From contig DASUVX010000023.1 in assembly GCA_036378735.1 (NCBI GenBank), positions 1 to 35,116 on the forward strand: DNA of 35,116 nucleotides. Direction: 5' to 3'. This stretch comes from GCA-003244245 sp036378735. GTDB taxonomy: Bacteria > Actinomycetota > Actinomycetes > Mycobacteriales > Pseudonocardiaceae. The position numbers and the translations under genes were made by a program. Under the pieces are notes generated by a model. That model was not told the origin of the DNA. It did not search any database and worked only from the letters and a program-made list of their open reading frames with translations. This document shows positions 14,819-22,613 of the stretch, piece by piece. Every line of letters begins with the position of its first letter. Positions within the stretch are counted from its first letter, which is position 1.

Positions 14819-15771
14819 GAGGCAACGCCCTCAGCGGCGTCGCCGGCTTCCTCGGCGGGCTTTGCCTGCCGGGCCCGGGTGCGGCGCTGGGCGGGTCGTG
14901 GCGGCGGCGGTGGAGTGGCCGGCAGCGCAGCCGGACCGGTGCCACCCATGATGATCTCAGCGAAGGTGGCCATCGCCTCATCCAGCTGCGCGGTGTAGCG
15001 CAGCTCGGACTCTTCGTTAGCCCGCCGGACCAGGCCGAACAGCGAGTCGACGTCGGGACGGTGCGCCAGCGCGCCATCCAGGGCACCCAACCGTTCGGCA
15101 ATCGAGCCGATGCGGCCGACGACGCCCTCTTCGATCGCACTCAGCCGGTTGGACAGCGCGTCCAGCCGCTGGGTGAGGGATTCCACCGCGCCCGCCAGTG
15201 ACTCCTGCACTTCCTTGTCCACCTCGTCGAGCCGGCTGCGCAAGCCGGTCTCGGTGGCCCCGATCTGCTCTCGGACCGGCCCGTGCACGGCGGCGGGAAG
15301 CACGTCGACCTTGGCATCCTGCCGATCCAGGTGGTGATCCATGTCGTCGATGCGCTTGTGCAGGCCGGCGATCCGGTCCTCCAAACCGTCCATCCGCCCG
15401 GCGACGCCCTCGAACCGCCCTGCCATCCCGTCCAGTCGCCCGCCGAGCTCTGCGAACGGCTTGGCCAGCTTGTCTGCGATCGACTCGACGGCACGGCTCA
15501 GTGCGGCGACCGCGCTGTCCTGCACGTCGAGCTTGGACAGCGCCTGATCGACCCGGGTGGCGAGCACGCCGACCTCGGTGCGATCCGGCATCTCCGAGAG
15601 CCTCTTGCGGACCGAGCCCAGCGACTCCAGCGGAGCCAACCGGGCGTGGATCTCGTCGAGCGCGTCGAAAATCTGCTGCTGCTCGCTGTCGCGGATCTCG
15701 GCGGCGCGCACCAGCATGCTGCGCATCCGATCGAAGGATTGTGTCGCTGAGTTGTTGTTCACGGGCTCCAC
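14815..15771 (-). CDS. Long coiled-coil protein, actinobacterial, unknown function
   Basis: A 318-aa protein dominated by heptad-like helices from about residue 15 to 265, for example RLDGMAGRFEGVAGRMDG and LEDRIAGLHKRIDDMDHHL, reminiscent of apolipoprotein/ExbD-linker-like coiled coils. There is no signal peptide or membrane span. The tail (about 275-318) is Pro-rich, basic and then Ala/Glu-rich (PPPPPRPAQRRTRARQ). It is probably a structural or scaffold protein, perhaps oligomeric; I know no function. Start GTG 15771 is used, but GTG 15762 has a GGTGGAG just upstream and is possible. A TAGGAT -10 lies about 43 nt upstream, with a tandem 14-bp repeat in the leader. Its 3' end meets the cdd relic. 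Confidence 0.7.
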   Translation of the reverse strand: MEPVNNNSATQSFDRMRSMLVRAAEIRDSEQQQIFDALDEIHARLAPLESLGSVRKRLSEMPDRTEVGVLATRVDQALSKLDVQDSAVAALSRAVESIADKLAKPFAELGGRLDGMAGRFEGVAGRMDGLEDRIAGLHKRIDDMDHHLDRQDAKVDVLPAAVHGPVREQIGATETGLRSRLDEVDKEVQESLAGAVESLTQRLDALSNRLSAIEEGVVGRIGSIAERLGALDGALAHRPDVDSLFGLVRRANEESELRYTAQLDEAMATFAEIIMGGTGPAALPATPPPPPRPAQRRTRARQAKPAEEAGDAAEGVAS

Positions 15772-15798
15772 CTTCGCTTGGGGGCCTTCGCTTGGGGG
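15771..15798. repeat. Perfect tandem 14-bp duplication in the leader of the coiled-coil gene
   Basis: CCTTCGCTTGGGGG occurs twice in direct succession (15771-15784, 15785-15798). On the transcribed strand each copy contains GCGAAGG, a Shine-Dalgarno-like stretch, so the leader carries two candidate ribosome sites. Confidence 0.85.
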
Positions 15799-15813
15799 CG
15801 GACCGACGCGCGG

Positions 15814-15819
15814 ATCCTA
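15814..15819 (-). promoter_or_regulatory. -10 hexamer TAGGAT upstream of the coiled-coil gene
   Basis: TAGGAT on the minus strand with TTGCGG about 19 nt further upstream. It predicts a leader of about 40 nt containing the 14-bp tandem duplication. Confidence 0.4.
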
Positions 15820-15892
15820 GCTAGGCCGTCGCGGCTGCCCGCAACCGGGAGACCACCGTGCGCAGTCGGCGCTGCGGTGTCCTTACCAGACG

Positions 15893-17113
15893 TCAGTGGA
15901 CCAGCAGCCGGTCCTCAAAACCCCCGACGAGCAGCCGCCACGCCGCCACTTCGGCGTCAAAGGGTGGGCTGGGCGCCAGCCGGGTGGGGTCTGGCCGCAG
16001 CAGGAAAGAAACCAACCAACCCAGCGGCTCTGAGCTGGCCAGCGCCTTGTCCGCGGCGTCCGAGCCGGCCCACTGCTCGGCGTCGGTGATCAGTTCGACG
16101 GCCAGTTCAAGCTGGCCGGGATCCACCGTTTCCGGGCCCCCCGCGAGGTCGTCGGCCAATCCGGCCAGCACGTAGCTGTTGGCCACGTCGACCGCCACGG
16201 CCAGCTCACGGTCAGCCGCCCGTTTGGCGACTTGCGGCCAGGTGGACACCACGTCGAGATCATGGCCCCGAGGGTGTTCGACGAGATGCCGGATCAACGC
16301 CCGCGGCGAGGTGAAGACGTCGATGCGCCCGTGGCGGCCCAGGAATACCGCGGTGTCGTCGACGTAACACCGCAGCGTGTAGTGATCACCCAGATCGCTG
16401 ATGATCCGGATCGGATCGATGCCGACCTCCGACCAGAACGCCAGCGCTGGATCGTCGCCGGTGCCGGTGGCGCTCGCCGCCGGATCGGCCTGCTGCTCGG
16501 CGGCCTCGGCAGTGTCCGATTCGGACAGTTCAGTTGCGGCGGCCTCGTGTGCTCTGGTATCGACATCGGGACTACGCACCATGGCGTCGACGGCATCGAG
16601 GACCTCGTCCCACCGTTGCGCTATCACGTCGCACAACGCATCCCACTGCCGCGCACCGTCGCGGCCACCGAAGGCCAGCGTGCCTCCGGCGAGCATGCCG
16701 AATCCGGGAGTTGAGTCGAGTACCTCATGCACCTTGTCCAGCCCGCACACCTCGGCGAGCGAGCGCACGATCGACACCACATCGGCAAGTTCACCGATCA
16801 CCCAGGTGTCTGGCGGCTGCGCCACCAACTCAGGCACTCCGACCAGGTCGTAGCGGTGCGAGTCGGCGGGCCGTAGGTCCGCTGCGGGCAGCCGCGGCAC
16901 CAATGACCAGGCCGGATGGTCGACGAGGTCGTGCTGCCCGGCGGTGCGCACGAAGGCGACCAATGCCGCGACATCAGTGAAGGCGAACAGATTCTCGTCG
17001 TCGCCGAGGAACGCTTCCCACTCCTCGCCGTCCTCACGCCAGCGCGGCGCCCACAGCGTCACCATGTCACCGGCGGTCACCGACAGCTCGATCGGCACAA
17101 TGTCAGCAGCCAT
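15893..17113 (-). CDS. Conserved actinobacterial protein (sometimes annotated primosomal protein)
   Basis: A 406-aa soluble, acidic protein. The N-terminal pattern IVPIELSVTAGDMVTLWAPRWREDGEEWEAFLGDDENLFAF is characteristic of an actinobacterial family I recall being labelled primosomal protein without experimental support. The Glu/Ala-rich stretch at about 195-225 separates two halves. Both halves contain similar blocks (WREDGEEWEAFLGDDENLFAF and YTLRCYVDDTAVFLGRHGRIDVF, each followed by a LxxFVRT/LIRHLVEH segment), suggesting an internal duplication. There are no catalytic motifs, signal peptide or membrane span. ATG 17113 is supported by a TACGCT -10 exactly 7 nt upstream, implying a leaderless message. 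Confidence 0.75.
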   Translation of the reverse strand: MAADIVPIELSVTAGDMVTLWAPRWREDGEEWEAFLGDDENLFAFTDVAALVAFVRTAGQHDLVDHPAWSLVPRLPAADLRPADSHRYDLVGVPELVAQPPDTWVIGELADVVSIVRSLAEVCGLDKVHEVLDSTPGFGMLAGGTLAFGGRDGARQWDALCDVIAQRWDEVLDAVDAMVRSPDVDTRAHEAAATELSESDTAEAAEQQADPAASATGTGDDPALAFWSEVGIDPIRIISDLGDHYTLRCYVDDTAVFLGRHGRIDVFTSPRALIRHLVEHPRGHDLDVVSTWPQVAKRAADRELAVAVDVANSYVLAGLADDLAGGPETVDPGQLELAVELITDAEQWAGSDAADKALASSEPLGWLVSFLLRPDPTRLAPSPPFDAEVAAWRLLVGGFEDRLLVH

Positions 17114-17120
17114 GGGGCGC

Positions 17121-17126
17121 AGCGTA
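17121..17126 (-). promoter_or_regulatory. -10 hexamer TACGCT, leaderless start of the 406-aa conserved gene
   Basis: TACGCT lies 7 nt before ATG 17113 on the minus strand, with TGACGA about 18 nt further upstream as a possible -35. A hairpin CCCTG/CAGGG and a TAAC/GTTA dyad lie upstream in the same gap. Confidence 0.5.
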
Positions 17127-17192
17127 GCCGCAGCCCATCCCTGCTCGTCAGGGCGTAACAGCGTTATCGCACCGGACGCCAGTCCCGAGCGC

Positions 17193-17870
17193 TTACCGGG
17201 CCGGAGGTTCGGAAAGCGGCACTTCGGTGGGACCGAAGACGGGCATCGCCTGTAGGTAGGGCTCGGGGTCGCCAGACCAGTTCCACGCCTGCATCTGGGC
17301 CCGGCTTCGCCGGCCTAGCAGCGACCGCCACAACTCGTAGGGGTCCACCTCCAGCGTGGTCGCGGGCTCGCCATCACCCGCTGTGAAGCGGTGGTCGCCG
17401 GCGAGAATCGTGAGCTGACCCAAATGGCGGAGCCGACGGGACGATACGGTGGGGGCCATCTGCAGGCACGCGTTCCACGCCGCCTCAGGAGGCCGTCCAG
17501 CACCTAACGCACCACGGATATCAGCCTCGTGAGTGAGCACGTCGTGTACGAGCAGGGGGCTCACTTGCTGCGCTGCGAGAGCTTGCTCGATCGGCCCGGT
17601 GGCACTGTCCCATTCGCCGAGCACCTCCTCGAGGGGACGACCCCGGCGTTGCTCGACCTGGACCGCGGTGTGCTCCTCCGCGGAGATCGTCGCTACCGAA
17701 TGGCCAGCAAGGGCGTCGGTCGCGACGGCGGCCAGATGCGCCACCGTGTCACTGACAGTCCACTTCGGGCAGGCAGGCACGTACCGCGCTCGTTGTTCGT
17801 CGCCGGCCTCGCGCACCAGCGCGGCGATGCGTTCCCGGGACTCCCTGTACAGCGCGGCGTAGTCCGTCAT
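17193..17870 (-). CDS. Maleylpyruvate isomerase-family, probably mycothiol-dependent enzyme
   Basis: A 225-aa protein of the TIGR03083/MDMPI (DinB-like) family. The N-terminal four-helix metal-binding domain shows CPKWTVSDTVAHLAAV (residues 33-48) and LLVHDVLTHEADIRGAL (about 105-121), positions where the family carries its metal-ligand His residues. A C-terminal region (about 145-205) ends ELWRSLLGRRSRAQM and WNWSGDPEPYL. Family members use mycothiol or act in stress responses; the substrate is unknown. ATG 17870 overlaps the TetR gene stop by 4 bases, so the two are cotranscribed and coupled. Divergent placement to an FAD monooxygenase suggests a small detoxification unit. Confidence 0.83.
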   Translation of the reverse strand: MTDYAALYRESRERIAALVREAGDEQRARYVPACPKWTVSDTVAHLAAVATDALAGHSVATISAEEHTAVQVEQRRGRPLEEVLGEWDSATGPIEQALAAQQVSPLLVHDVLTHEADIRGALGAGRPPEAAWNACLQMAPTVSSRRLRHLGQLTILAGDHRFTAGDGEPATTLEVDPYELWRSLLGRRSRAQMQAWNWSGDPEPYLQAMPVFGPTEVPLSEPPAR

Positions 17871-18466
17871 GGCGTCACCCGCCAGCCGGCGAGGTTGGCA
17901 CGGATCGCGGTCTCGAACAGCTCGCTGGCCGGTACCGCGGCCGCCGGCATCGCGCCGCGCAGTTCCAACGAAACCAGGCCGTGCACGTTGGCCCACAGCG
18001 CGGTGGCGACGAGGTCGGGGTCGGCGTCGCGGAGCAGGCCCGCCGCTATCGCCCGGCGCACCGTGTCGAGCAGCGGGACGAAGGTGGCTTCGGCCTGCGC
18101 GTAATCCTGCGGCGCGGGTTCGAAGCCGGGTACCGGCGATCCGAACATCACCGCGTACAGGTGCGGGTCGGCCAGCGCGCCGGCCCGGTAGGCGTGGCCG
18201 AGCGCGAGCAGGTCGGTCATCGGGTCGTCGGAGGGCTTCACCTCGTCCAGATGATCGCCGAACCTGGTGAACGCCTCGATGAACAGCCCTCGCAGGATGC
18301 CGGGCTTACCGCCGAACAGGGCGTATACCGCGCTGGTCGAGGTGCCTGCTTCGGCGGCCAGCCTGCGTAGGCTCAATGCGTCCGGACCCTCGGAGCGCAG
18401 CAGCGCCGCTGCGGTGTCGAGCAGGCGGACCCGCAGCGCCTCGTCGTGCAACTTCGGTCGGGCCAC
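17867..18466 (-). CDS. TetR-family transcriptional repressor
   Basis: A 199-aa TetR regulator. The N-terminal DNA-binding domain (about 12-58) shows LLDTAAALLRSEGPDALSL, then RRLAAEAGTSTSAVYALFGGK, the helix-turn-helix of the family. The C-terminal domain (about 85-190) is helical and of the TetR_C_33-like type, with HAYRAGALADPHLYAVMFG and ALWANVHGLVSLELRG. It starts at GTG 18466, 6 nt after TAGCCT, so is probably leaderless. A 24-bp palindrome upstream (18482-18505) lies where the tetR -35 should be and just before the divergent FAD monooxygenase, indicating autoregulation and control of both transcripts (inference). Confidence 0.93.
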   Translation of the reverse strand: MARPKLHDEALRVRLLDTAAALLRSEGPDALSLRRLAAEAGTSTSAVYALFGGKPGILRGLFIEAFTRFGDHLDEVKPSDDPMTDLLALGHAYRAGALADPHLYAVMFGSPVPGFEPAPQDYAQAEATFVPLLDTVRRAIAAGLLRDADPDLVATALWANVHGLVSLELRGAMPAAAVPASELFETAIRANLAGWRVTP

Positions 18467-18472
18467 CAGGAA

Positions 18473-18478
18473 AGGCTA
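18473..18478 (-). promoter_or_regulatory. -10 hexamer TAGCCT for leaderless tetR
   Basis: TAGCCT on the minus strand, 6 nt before GTG 18466. The corresponding -35 position falls inside the palindrome at 18482-18505. Confidence 0.5.
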
Positions 18479-18481
18479 CTG

Positions 18482-18505
18482 CAACACTGTTCTATAACAT
18501 CGTTG
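18482..18505. promoter_or_regulatory. Palindromic TetR operator between divergent promoters
   Basis: A 24-bp dyad with half-site CAACnnTGTT, centre nTAn and the exact mirror AACAnnGTTG, so all eight bases specified per half match. It lies 16 bases upstream of the tetR start and 16 bases before the monooxygenase ATG. It also contains TATAAC (18493-18498), a candidate -10 for the monooxygenase. Binding would block both promoters. Confidence 0.8.
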
Positions 18506-18521
18506 TCGTTTGGGAGGGCAC

Positions 18522-19976
18522 ATGAGCCGGTCGCCCGGTACCAGCGCGACTCGTCCTGGCAGCGGTGACGGCGGGCACGCCGTAGTGGTCGGCGGTGGGA
18601 TGGCCGGTCTGCTGGCGGCTCGGGTGCTCATCAACCACTTCGAGCGGGTGACCCTCGTTGAGCGCGACCAGCTGCCGGCCGGGATGCGGGCCCGCAAAGG
18701 GATCCCGCAGGGACGCATGCCGCACGTCATGATGCCCCGAGGTGAGCAGATCATCGAGCGGCTGCTCCCTGGTTATTGCCGCGAGCTGGCGGCGGCCGGG
18801 GCGGTGCCCCTGCGGATGCCCCTCGACGCGCTGGTGCTCACCCCGGCCGGTTGGCTGGACCGGCGGACCACCGGCTGGCCGCTGCACTCGGCCAGCCGAC
18901 CGCTCTTCGAAGGCGTGCTGCGCCGGCGGGTGCGCGACCTACCGGGCGTGACGATCCTCGACGGCCACGAGGTGACCGCGCTGCTCACCTCACCCGACCG
19001 CAGGCAGGTCACCGGGACGGTGCTGCGTCGCCTCGATGACGCCGCAGGCACCAGGGAACTGGCTGCCGACCTGGTGGTCGACGCCAGCGGGGCTGGCTCC
19101 CGGGCTCCGGTCTGGCTGTCCGAAGCCGGCTGCCCGACGCCCACCACAACGCGGGTCGACCCGGACGTCGGCTACGCCTCCCGGATCTACCGGATCCCGC
19201 CGGAGTTCAGTGCGGACTGGCAGGCGGTGCTGCTGTTTTCCAAGCCGCCGTCGACGCCGCGCAGCGGGTACCTCCTGCCGATCGAAGACAGCCAGTGGAT
19301 GCTGGGGTTGATGGGCGCCGCCGGCCAGCACCCGCCCACCGATGAGGACGGTTTCGCCGCCTTCACTCGCAGCCTGCGGCATCCGATCATCGCCGACGTG
19401 CTCGCGGCCGCCGAGCCGGTCACCCCGATCCGCGCCTACCGCGGTACCGCCAACCGGTTACGCCACTACGAACGCATGACCCGCCAGCCGGAACGGTTCG
19501 TCATCCTGGGCGACGCGGTCTGTGCCTTCAATCCCGTCTACGGCCAGGGCATCACCACCGCCGCCATCGCCGCGGAGACTTTGGACGCGTGCCTGTGCAC
19601 GCAGCGCAGTCAGCGTCCTGGTGGCAACCTCGACGGGTTCGCCCGGCGGTTCCAGCGACGGCTGGCCCGCCGCAACGCCGACCCGTGGCTGCTCTCGACC
19701 GGCGAGGACCTGCGTTTCCCCACCACCACCGGGATGGACGCCACCGTCGCGACCCGGTTGATGCACCGCTATCTCGACCGGTTGCTGCCAGTGGCGATCC
19801 GGGATCTCCGCATCGCCGAGATCTACCTCCAGGTGTTCGGCATGCTGGCTCGACCGGCAGCGCTGTTCGCTCCACGGGTCCTGGCGGCCGCCGCCCGCGC
19901 CAAGCCGCATCAGATCAGTGGTTCCGCGCCTCCTGACCGCCCGCCCGTGTCAGCGCAGCGACGGCAAGCAGGCTGA
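18522..19976 (+). CDS. FAD-dependent monooxygenase/oxidoreductase
   Basis: A 484-aa flavoprotein of the group A hydroxylase/epoxidase superfamily. The N-terminal FAD-binding Rossmann motif is VVVGGGMAGLLAARVL (about residues 20-35), followed by an acidic ER at the end of beta-2 (VTLVERDQLP). The second FAD motif, GDAVCAFNPVYGQGITTAAIAAE (about 331-353), matches polyether epoxidase-like and related actinobacterial FAD oxygenases. Substrate unknown. ATG 18522 follows GGGAGGG at 4-5 nt spacing. It is divergent from tetR with a palindromic operator between, so expression is probably induced by the TetR ligand. The 3' end converges on the PNP gene with a 22-base gap. Confidence 0.87.
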   Translation: MSRSPGTSATRPGSGDGGHAVVVGGGMAGLLAARVLINHFERVTLVERDQLPAGMRARKGIPQGRMPHVMMPRGEQIIERLLPGYCRELAAAGAVPLRMPLDALVLTPAGWLDRRTTGWPLHSASRPLFEGVLRRRVRDLPGVTILDGHEVTALLTSPDRRQVTGTVLRRLDDAAGTRELAADLVVDASGAGSRAPVWLSEAGCPTPTTTRVDPDVGYASRIYRIPPEFSADWQAVLLFSKPPSTPRSGYLLPIEDSQWMLGLMGAAGQHPPTDEDGFAAFTRSLRHPIIADVLAAAEPVTPIRAYRGTANRLRHYERMTRQPERFVILGDAVCAFNPVYGQGITTAAIAAETLDACLCTQRSQRPGGNLDGFARRFQRRLARRNADPWLLSTGEDLRFPTTTGMDATVATRLMHRYLDRLLPVAIRDLRIAEIYLQVFGMLARPAALFAPRVLAAAARAKPHQISGSAPPDRPPVSAQRRQAG

Positions 19977-19998
19977 GTGCGCGGTTGAATGCGAAAGG

Positions 19999-20793
19999 TC
20001 AGATTCGTGTGATCAGGTCGCGGAGGAGGGCGCCCATCCGGGTGGCGGCCTTGGCCGCGGCGGCGAGCATGTCGGGGATGTTGAGGGGGGCTGCTTGCAC
20101 GCCGGCGGCGAGGTTGGTGACCAGTGAGATACCCAACACCTCAGCGCCCTCGACGCGGGCAGCGATGGCCTCCAGCACGGTGGACATCCCCACCAGGTCG
20201 GCGCCCAGGGTGCGCAGCATGCGAATCTCGGCCGGTGTCTCGAAGTGCGGACCGGGCACCCCGGCGTAAACGCCCTCGACCAGCGTCGGATCGATCTCCC
20301 GGGCCAGCGCGCGCAACCGGGGAGCGTAGGTGTCGGTGAGGTCGACGTACCGGGGCCCGACCAGCGGAGATGTCGCGGTGAGGTTGAGATGGTCGGAAAT
20401 CAGCACCGCTTGGCCGACTTCGAGGCCGTCGGCGATACCGCCGGCGGCGTTGGTGAGCACCACCACCCGTGCACCCGCTGCACAGGCGGTTCGCACCCCG
20501 TGAACCACCTGGGCCACGCCGTAGCCCTCGTAACTGTGTGTGCGGCCGAGTAGCACCAGGACGTGGCGCTCACCGACCTGCACCGACCGCACCGTGCCGG
20601 CATGCCCGATAACCTGCGGTGCGGCGAAACCAGGCAGCGTGCTGAACGGCATTTCGATGGTAGGTGCACCCAGCTCGTCAGCCGCTGGGCGCCAGCCGCT
20701 GCCCAGCACCACGGCGGCGTCATGCGCGGGTACCCCGCTGCGCTCGGCGAGAACCGATACAGCCCCTCGCGCCACCTCGGTCGGATCCATCAC
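19999..20793 (-). CDS. deoD: Purine nucleoside phosphorylase
   Basis: Phosphorolysis of (deoxy)inosine and (deoxy)guanosine to the free base and (deoxy)ribose-1-phosphate in purine salvage. It is the trimeric, high-molecular-weight-substrate type (PunA/DeoD of mycobacteria, about 264 aa). Motifs are VVLGSGW (phosphate-site Ser), GRTHSYEGY (catalytic His region), LTNAAGGI, GPHFETPAEIRML with the base-site Glu, and VGMSTVLEAIAAR. GTG 20793 is chosen because TAGGCT lies exactly 7 nt upstream, implying a leaderless transcript; ATG 20790 is the next codon and is equally plausible. It lies beside the amiB/amiA region, as in M. tuberculosis (Rv3307-Rv3305c). Confidence 0.94.
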   Translation of the reverse strand: MMDPTEVARGAVSVLAERSGVPAHDAAVVLGSGWRPAADELGAPTIEMPFSTLPGFAAPQVIGHAGTVRSVQVGERHVLVLLGRTHSYEGYGVAQVVHGVRTACAAGARVVVLTNAAGGIADGLEVGQAVLISDHLNLTATSPLVGPRYVDLTDTYAPRLRALAREIDPTLVEGVYAGVPGPHFETPAEIRMLRTLGADLVGMSTVLEAIAARVEGAEVLGISLVTNLAAGVQAAPLNIPDMLAAAAKAATRMGALLRDLITRI

Positions 20794-20800
20794 GCTCAGT

Positions 20801-20806
20801 AGCCTA
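20801..20806 (-). promoter_or_regulatory. -10 hexamer TAGGCT for leaderless PNP
   Basis: TAGGCT on the minus strand, 7 nt before GTG 20793, with no Shine-Dalgarno between. Confidence 0.5.
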
Positions 20807-20857
20807 GACACCCCACTCCCCGCCCACTGACCCGCTTAGTCCCAGAACGTCCCCTCG

Positions 20858-20924
20858 ACCCCGACATGGAGACATATCGGGGTCAGGAGGCCCTCCTGAC
20901 CCCGATATGTCTCCATGTCGGGGT
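20858..20924. repeat. Large nested hairpin, copy 2 of family A (perfect 33-bp arms)
   Basis: 20858-20890 and 20892-20924 are perfect inverted copies around one central base. The first 28 bases of each arm are the same unit as in copy 1 at 2582-2649 apart from one base, and each arm again contains ACCCCGA ... TCGGGGT. It lies 15 bases beyond the kinase stop and upstream of the PNP promoter. Perfect arms of this length suggest recent duplication or strong constraint. Confidence 0.93.
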
Positions 20925-20939
20925 GAGGTCGGGGTGGGG

Positions 20940-22577
20940 CTAGTAGCCGGGGGTGAAGGTTGCGGTTACGGGTTCGAATAGTTTCATGCGGCCGGCGCCT
21001 TCCCGTTCGGTCGGTACCGTGACCGAGATCACCCATATGTCCGGTTTGGCCGGCATCATCCGCAGGTATGTGGTGCGCCGCAGCTCTCCACCCTCCTGAG
21101 TCCGGAAGGTGACCTCCAGCGCACCGCCGGACAGGCGCTGCCGCTGGGTCTCCACGAGCTGGGGCAAACCCTGGGCCAGCTTGCGCAGGTAGCTGCTCAG
21201 GTACTGGTCGAGGTCTACGGCGAGGCCGCCCGGCAGCGCGCCGATGACCCGTTCCACCACGATGACCTCCGAGCCGTCCGCTGATACGAAACGCGTCACG
21301 GTGCTGGACTTGTCGCCGAGTGTGCGCTGCTCGCGGAACTGCGGCCAGTCTTGCGGCACGCTGACGGTGAACTGCGTCGGGCGGATCCCGGGCAGTTCGC
21401 CGACCTGCACCATCAGGGGCCTGAGCACCGGGTCGCCGGGACTTGCGCCCAGCGCGGCCGGGGCCGCCAGGTGAGGCAGCGCGGGTCGGCCGCTGGCGAT
21501 CCGCGCGACTCCGAAACCGGTGGTCGCGGTGGCCAGGAACAGAAGTACAGCCAGCATCAATAGGGCCGCTCGGCGCCCCGTGCCGGCGCGCTCCCGCCCG
21601 TGCCTGGTGGCGGGAGCAGCGGCATGGGGACCGACGGCGAAGGGCAGTGGTCCCGGGTCAGCGGCGAGCTGGGCGCTGCGCTGGCCGTGCATCTCCGACG
21701 CTGGCCTCGCGGTGACGGCCGGGACGGAGACCGCCACGGAGGGGGAATCGGCGGGCTGGGCCGGCTCCGGGGGCGCGCCCAGCAGCCGGCGTACCTGGGA
21801 CAGCGGTAGCCGGCGCGCCGGATCCTTGACCATCAAGCCGCTGATCACGTCGGCGAGTGGTCCCGAACACGACGTTTTGGGCACCTCGTCCTGCACCACC
21901 GCGGCGACGGTCGCCATCGCGGTGCCCGCGTCGTAAGGGGGCCGGCCCTCGACCGCGGCGAACAGCGTCGCGCCGAGTCCCCACAGGTCCGACGCCGGGT
22001 TGACCGGGCCACCGGAGGCGATCTCGGGAGCGATGTAGGCGGGCGAACCCAGCATCAGGCCGGTCGCGGTCAACGTCTGATCGGCCGGGTTGCGGGCGAT
22101 CCCGAAGTCGGTGAGCTTGATCCGGCCGTCATGGGCGACCAGCACATTGCCGGGCTTGACGTCACGGTGGGTGATACCTGCGGCATGCGCGGCCTGCAAC
22201 GCGGCGGCCACCGCGGCCCCGATCGCGGCCACCTGTTGCGGCGGCAGCGGGCCGTCGCGGGTCAGCTCGGCCAGGCTGCGCGACGCCACCAGCTCCATCA
22301 CCACGAATGGCGCGGAGCCCTCCCGGGCCACGTCGTAGAGAGTCACCACATTGGGGTGCGACAGCGCTGCGATCGCCCGCGCCTCCCGCAACGAACGCTC
22401 CCGCAGCGCGTCCGCCTCGGCGTCGGGGATGCCCGGTGGCAGCAGCACCTCCTTGATGGCGACCGGCCGCCCGAGCACCTCATCGCGTGCCGACCACACC
22501 GTTCCCATGGTGCCGCGGCCCAGCACCGTGTCGAGCCGGTACCGGCCCGCCACCAAGCGCGGCACGGGGTTGGTCAC
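20940..22577 (-). CDS. Transmembrane Ser/Thr protein kinase (PknB-like)
   Basis: A 545-aa receptor-type kinase. The cytoplasmic kinase domain (about 12-265) is complete: glycine loop LGRGTMGTVW, Lys42 in VAIKEV, Glu65 in helix C, HRDVKPGN with catalytic Asp139, DFG at 157-159, and YIAPE. A Pro/Ala-rich juxtamembrane stretch (about 268-335) leads to one membrane span (about 337-359). The roughly 180-residue extracellular domain has FTVSVPQDWPQF and ends WVISVTVPTEREGAGRM; it is not a PASTA domain and its ligand is unknown. GTG 22577 starts the gene, 36 bases from the divergent mutase gene. Targets are unknown. Confidence 0.92.
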   Translation of the reverse strand: MTNPVPRLVAGRYRLDTVLGRGTMGTVWSARDEVLGRPVAIKEVLLPPGIPDAEADALRERSLREARAIAALSHPNVVTLYDVAREGSAPFVVMELVASRSLAELTRDGPLPPQQVAAIGAAVAAALQAAHAAGITHRDVKPGNVLVAHDGRIKLTDFGIARNPADQTLTATGLMLGSPAYIAPEIASGGPVNPASDLWGLGATLFAAVEGRPPYDAGTAMATVAAVVQDEVPKTSCSGPLADVISGLMVKDPARRLPLSQVRRLLGAPPEPAQPADSPSVAVSVPAVTARPASEMHGQRSAQLAADPGPLPFAVGPHAAAPATRHGRERAGTGRRAALLMLAVLLFLATATTGFGVARIASGRPALPHLAAPAALGASPGDPVLRPLMVQVGELPGIRPTQFTVSVPQDWPQFREQRTLGDKSSTVTRFVSADGSEVIVVERVIGALPGGLAVDLDQYLSSYLRKLAQGLPQLVETQRQRLSGGALEVTFRTQEGGELRRTTYLRMMPAKPDIWVISVTVPTEREGAGRMKLFEPVTATFTPGY

Positions 22578-22595
22578 GGGCCCATGATGCCCGTG
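22575..22595. promoter_or_regulatory. Inverted repeat over the kinase start codon, between divergent genes
   Basis: CACGGGC (22575-22581) and GCCCGTG (22589-22595) are perfect 7-bp arms with a 7-base spacer. The left arm contains the kinase GTG (22577-22575). With only 36 bp between the kinase and mutase starts, a protein bound here could control both. It may also be chance. Confidence 0.35.
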
Positions 22596-22613
22596 TCTGC
22601 CGATGAAGTGGGC

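Noticed and set aside
22131..22613. Extension of the mutase reading frame upstream to 22131
   Set aside because: That part is antisense to the kinase domain, is His/Arg-rich, and homologues begin near the 22614-22626 ATGs.
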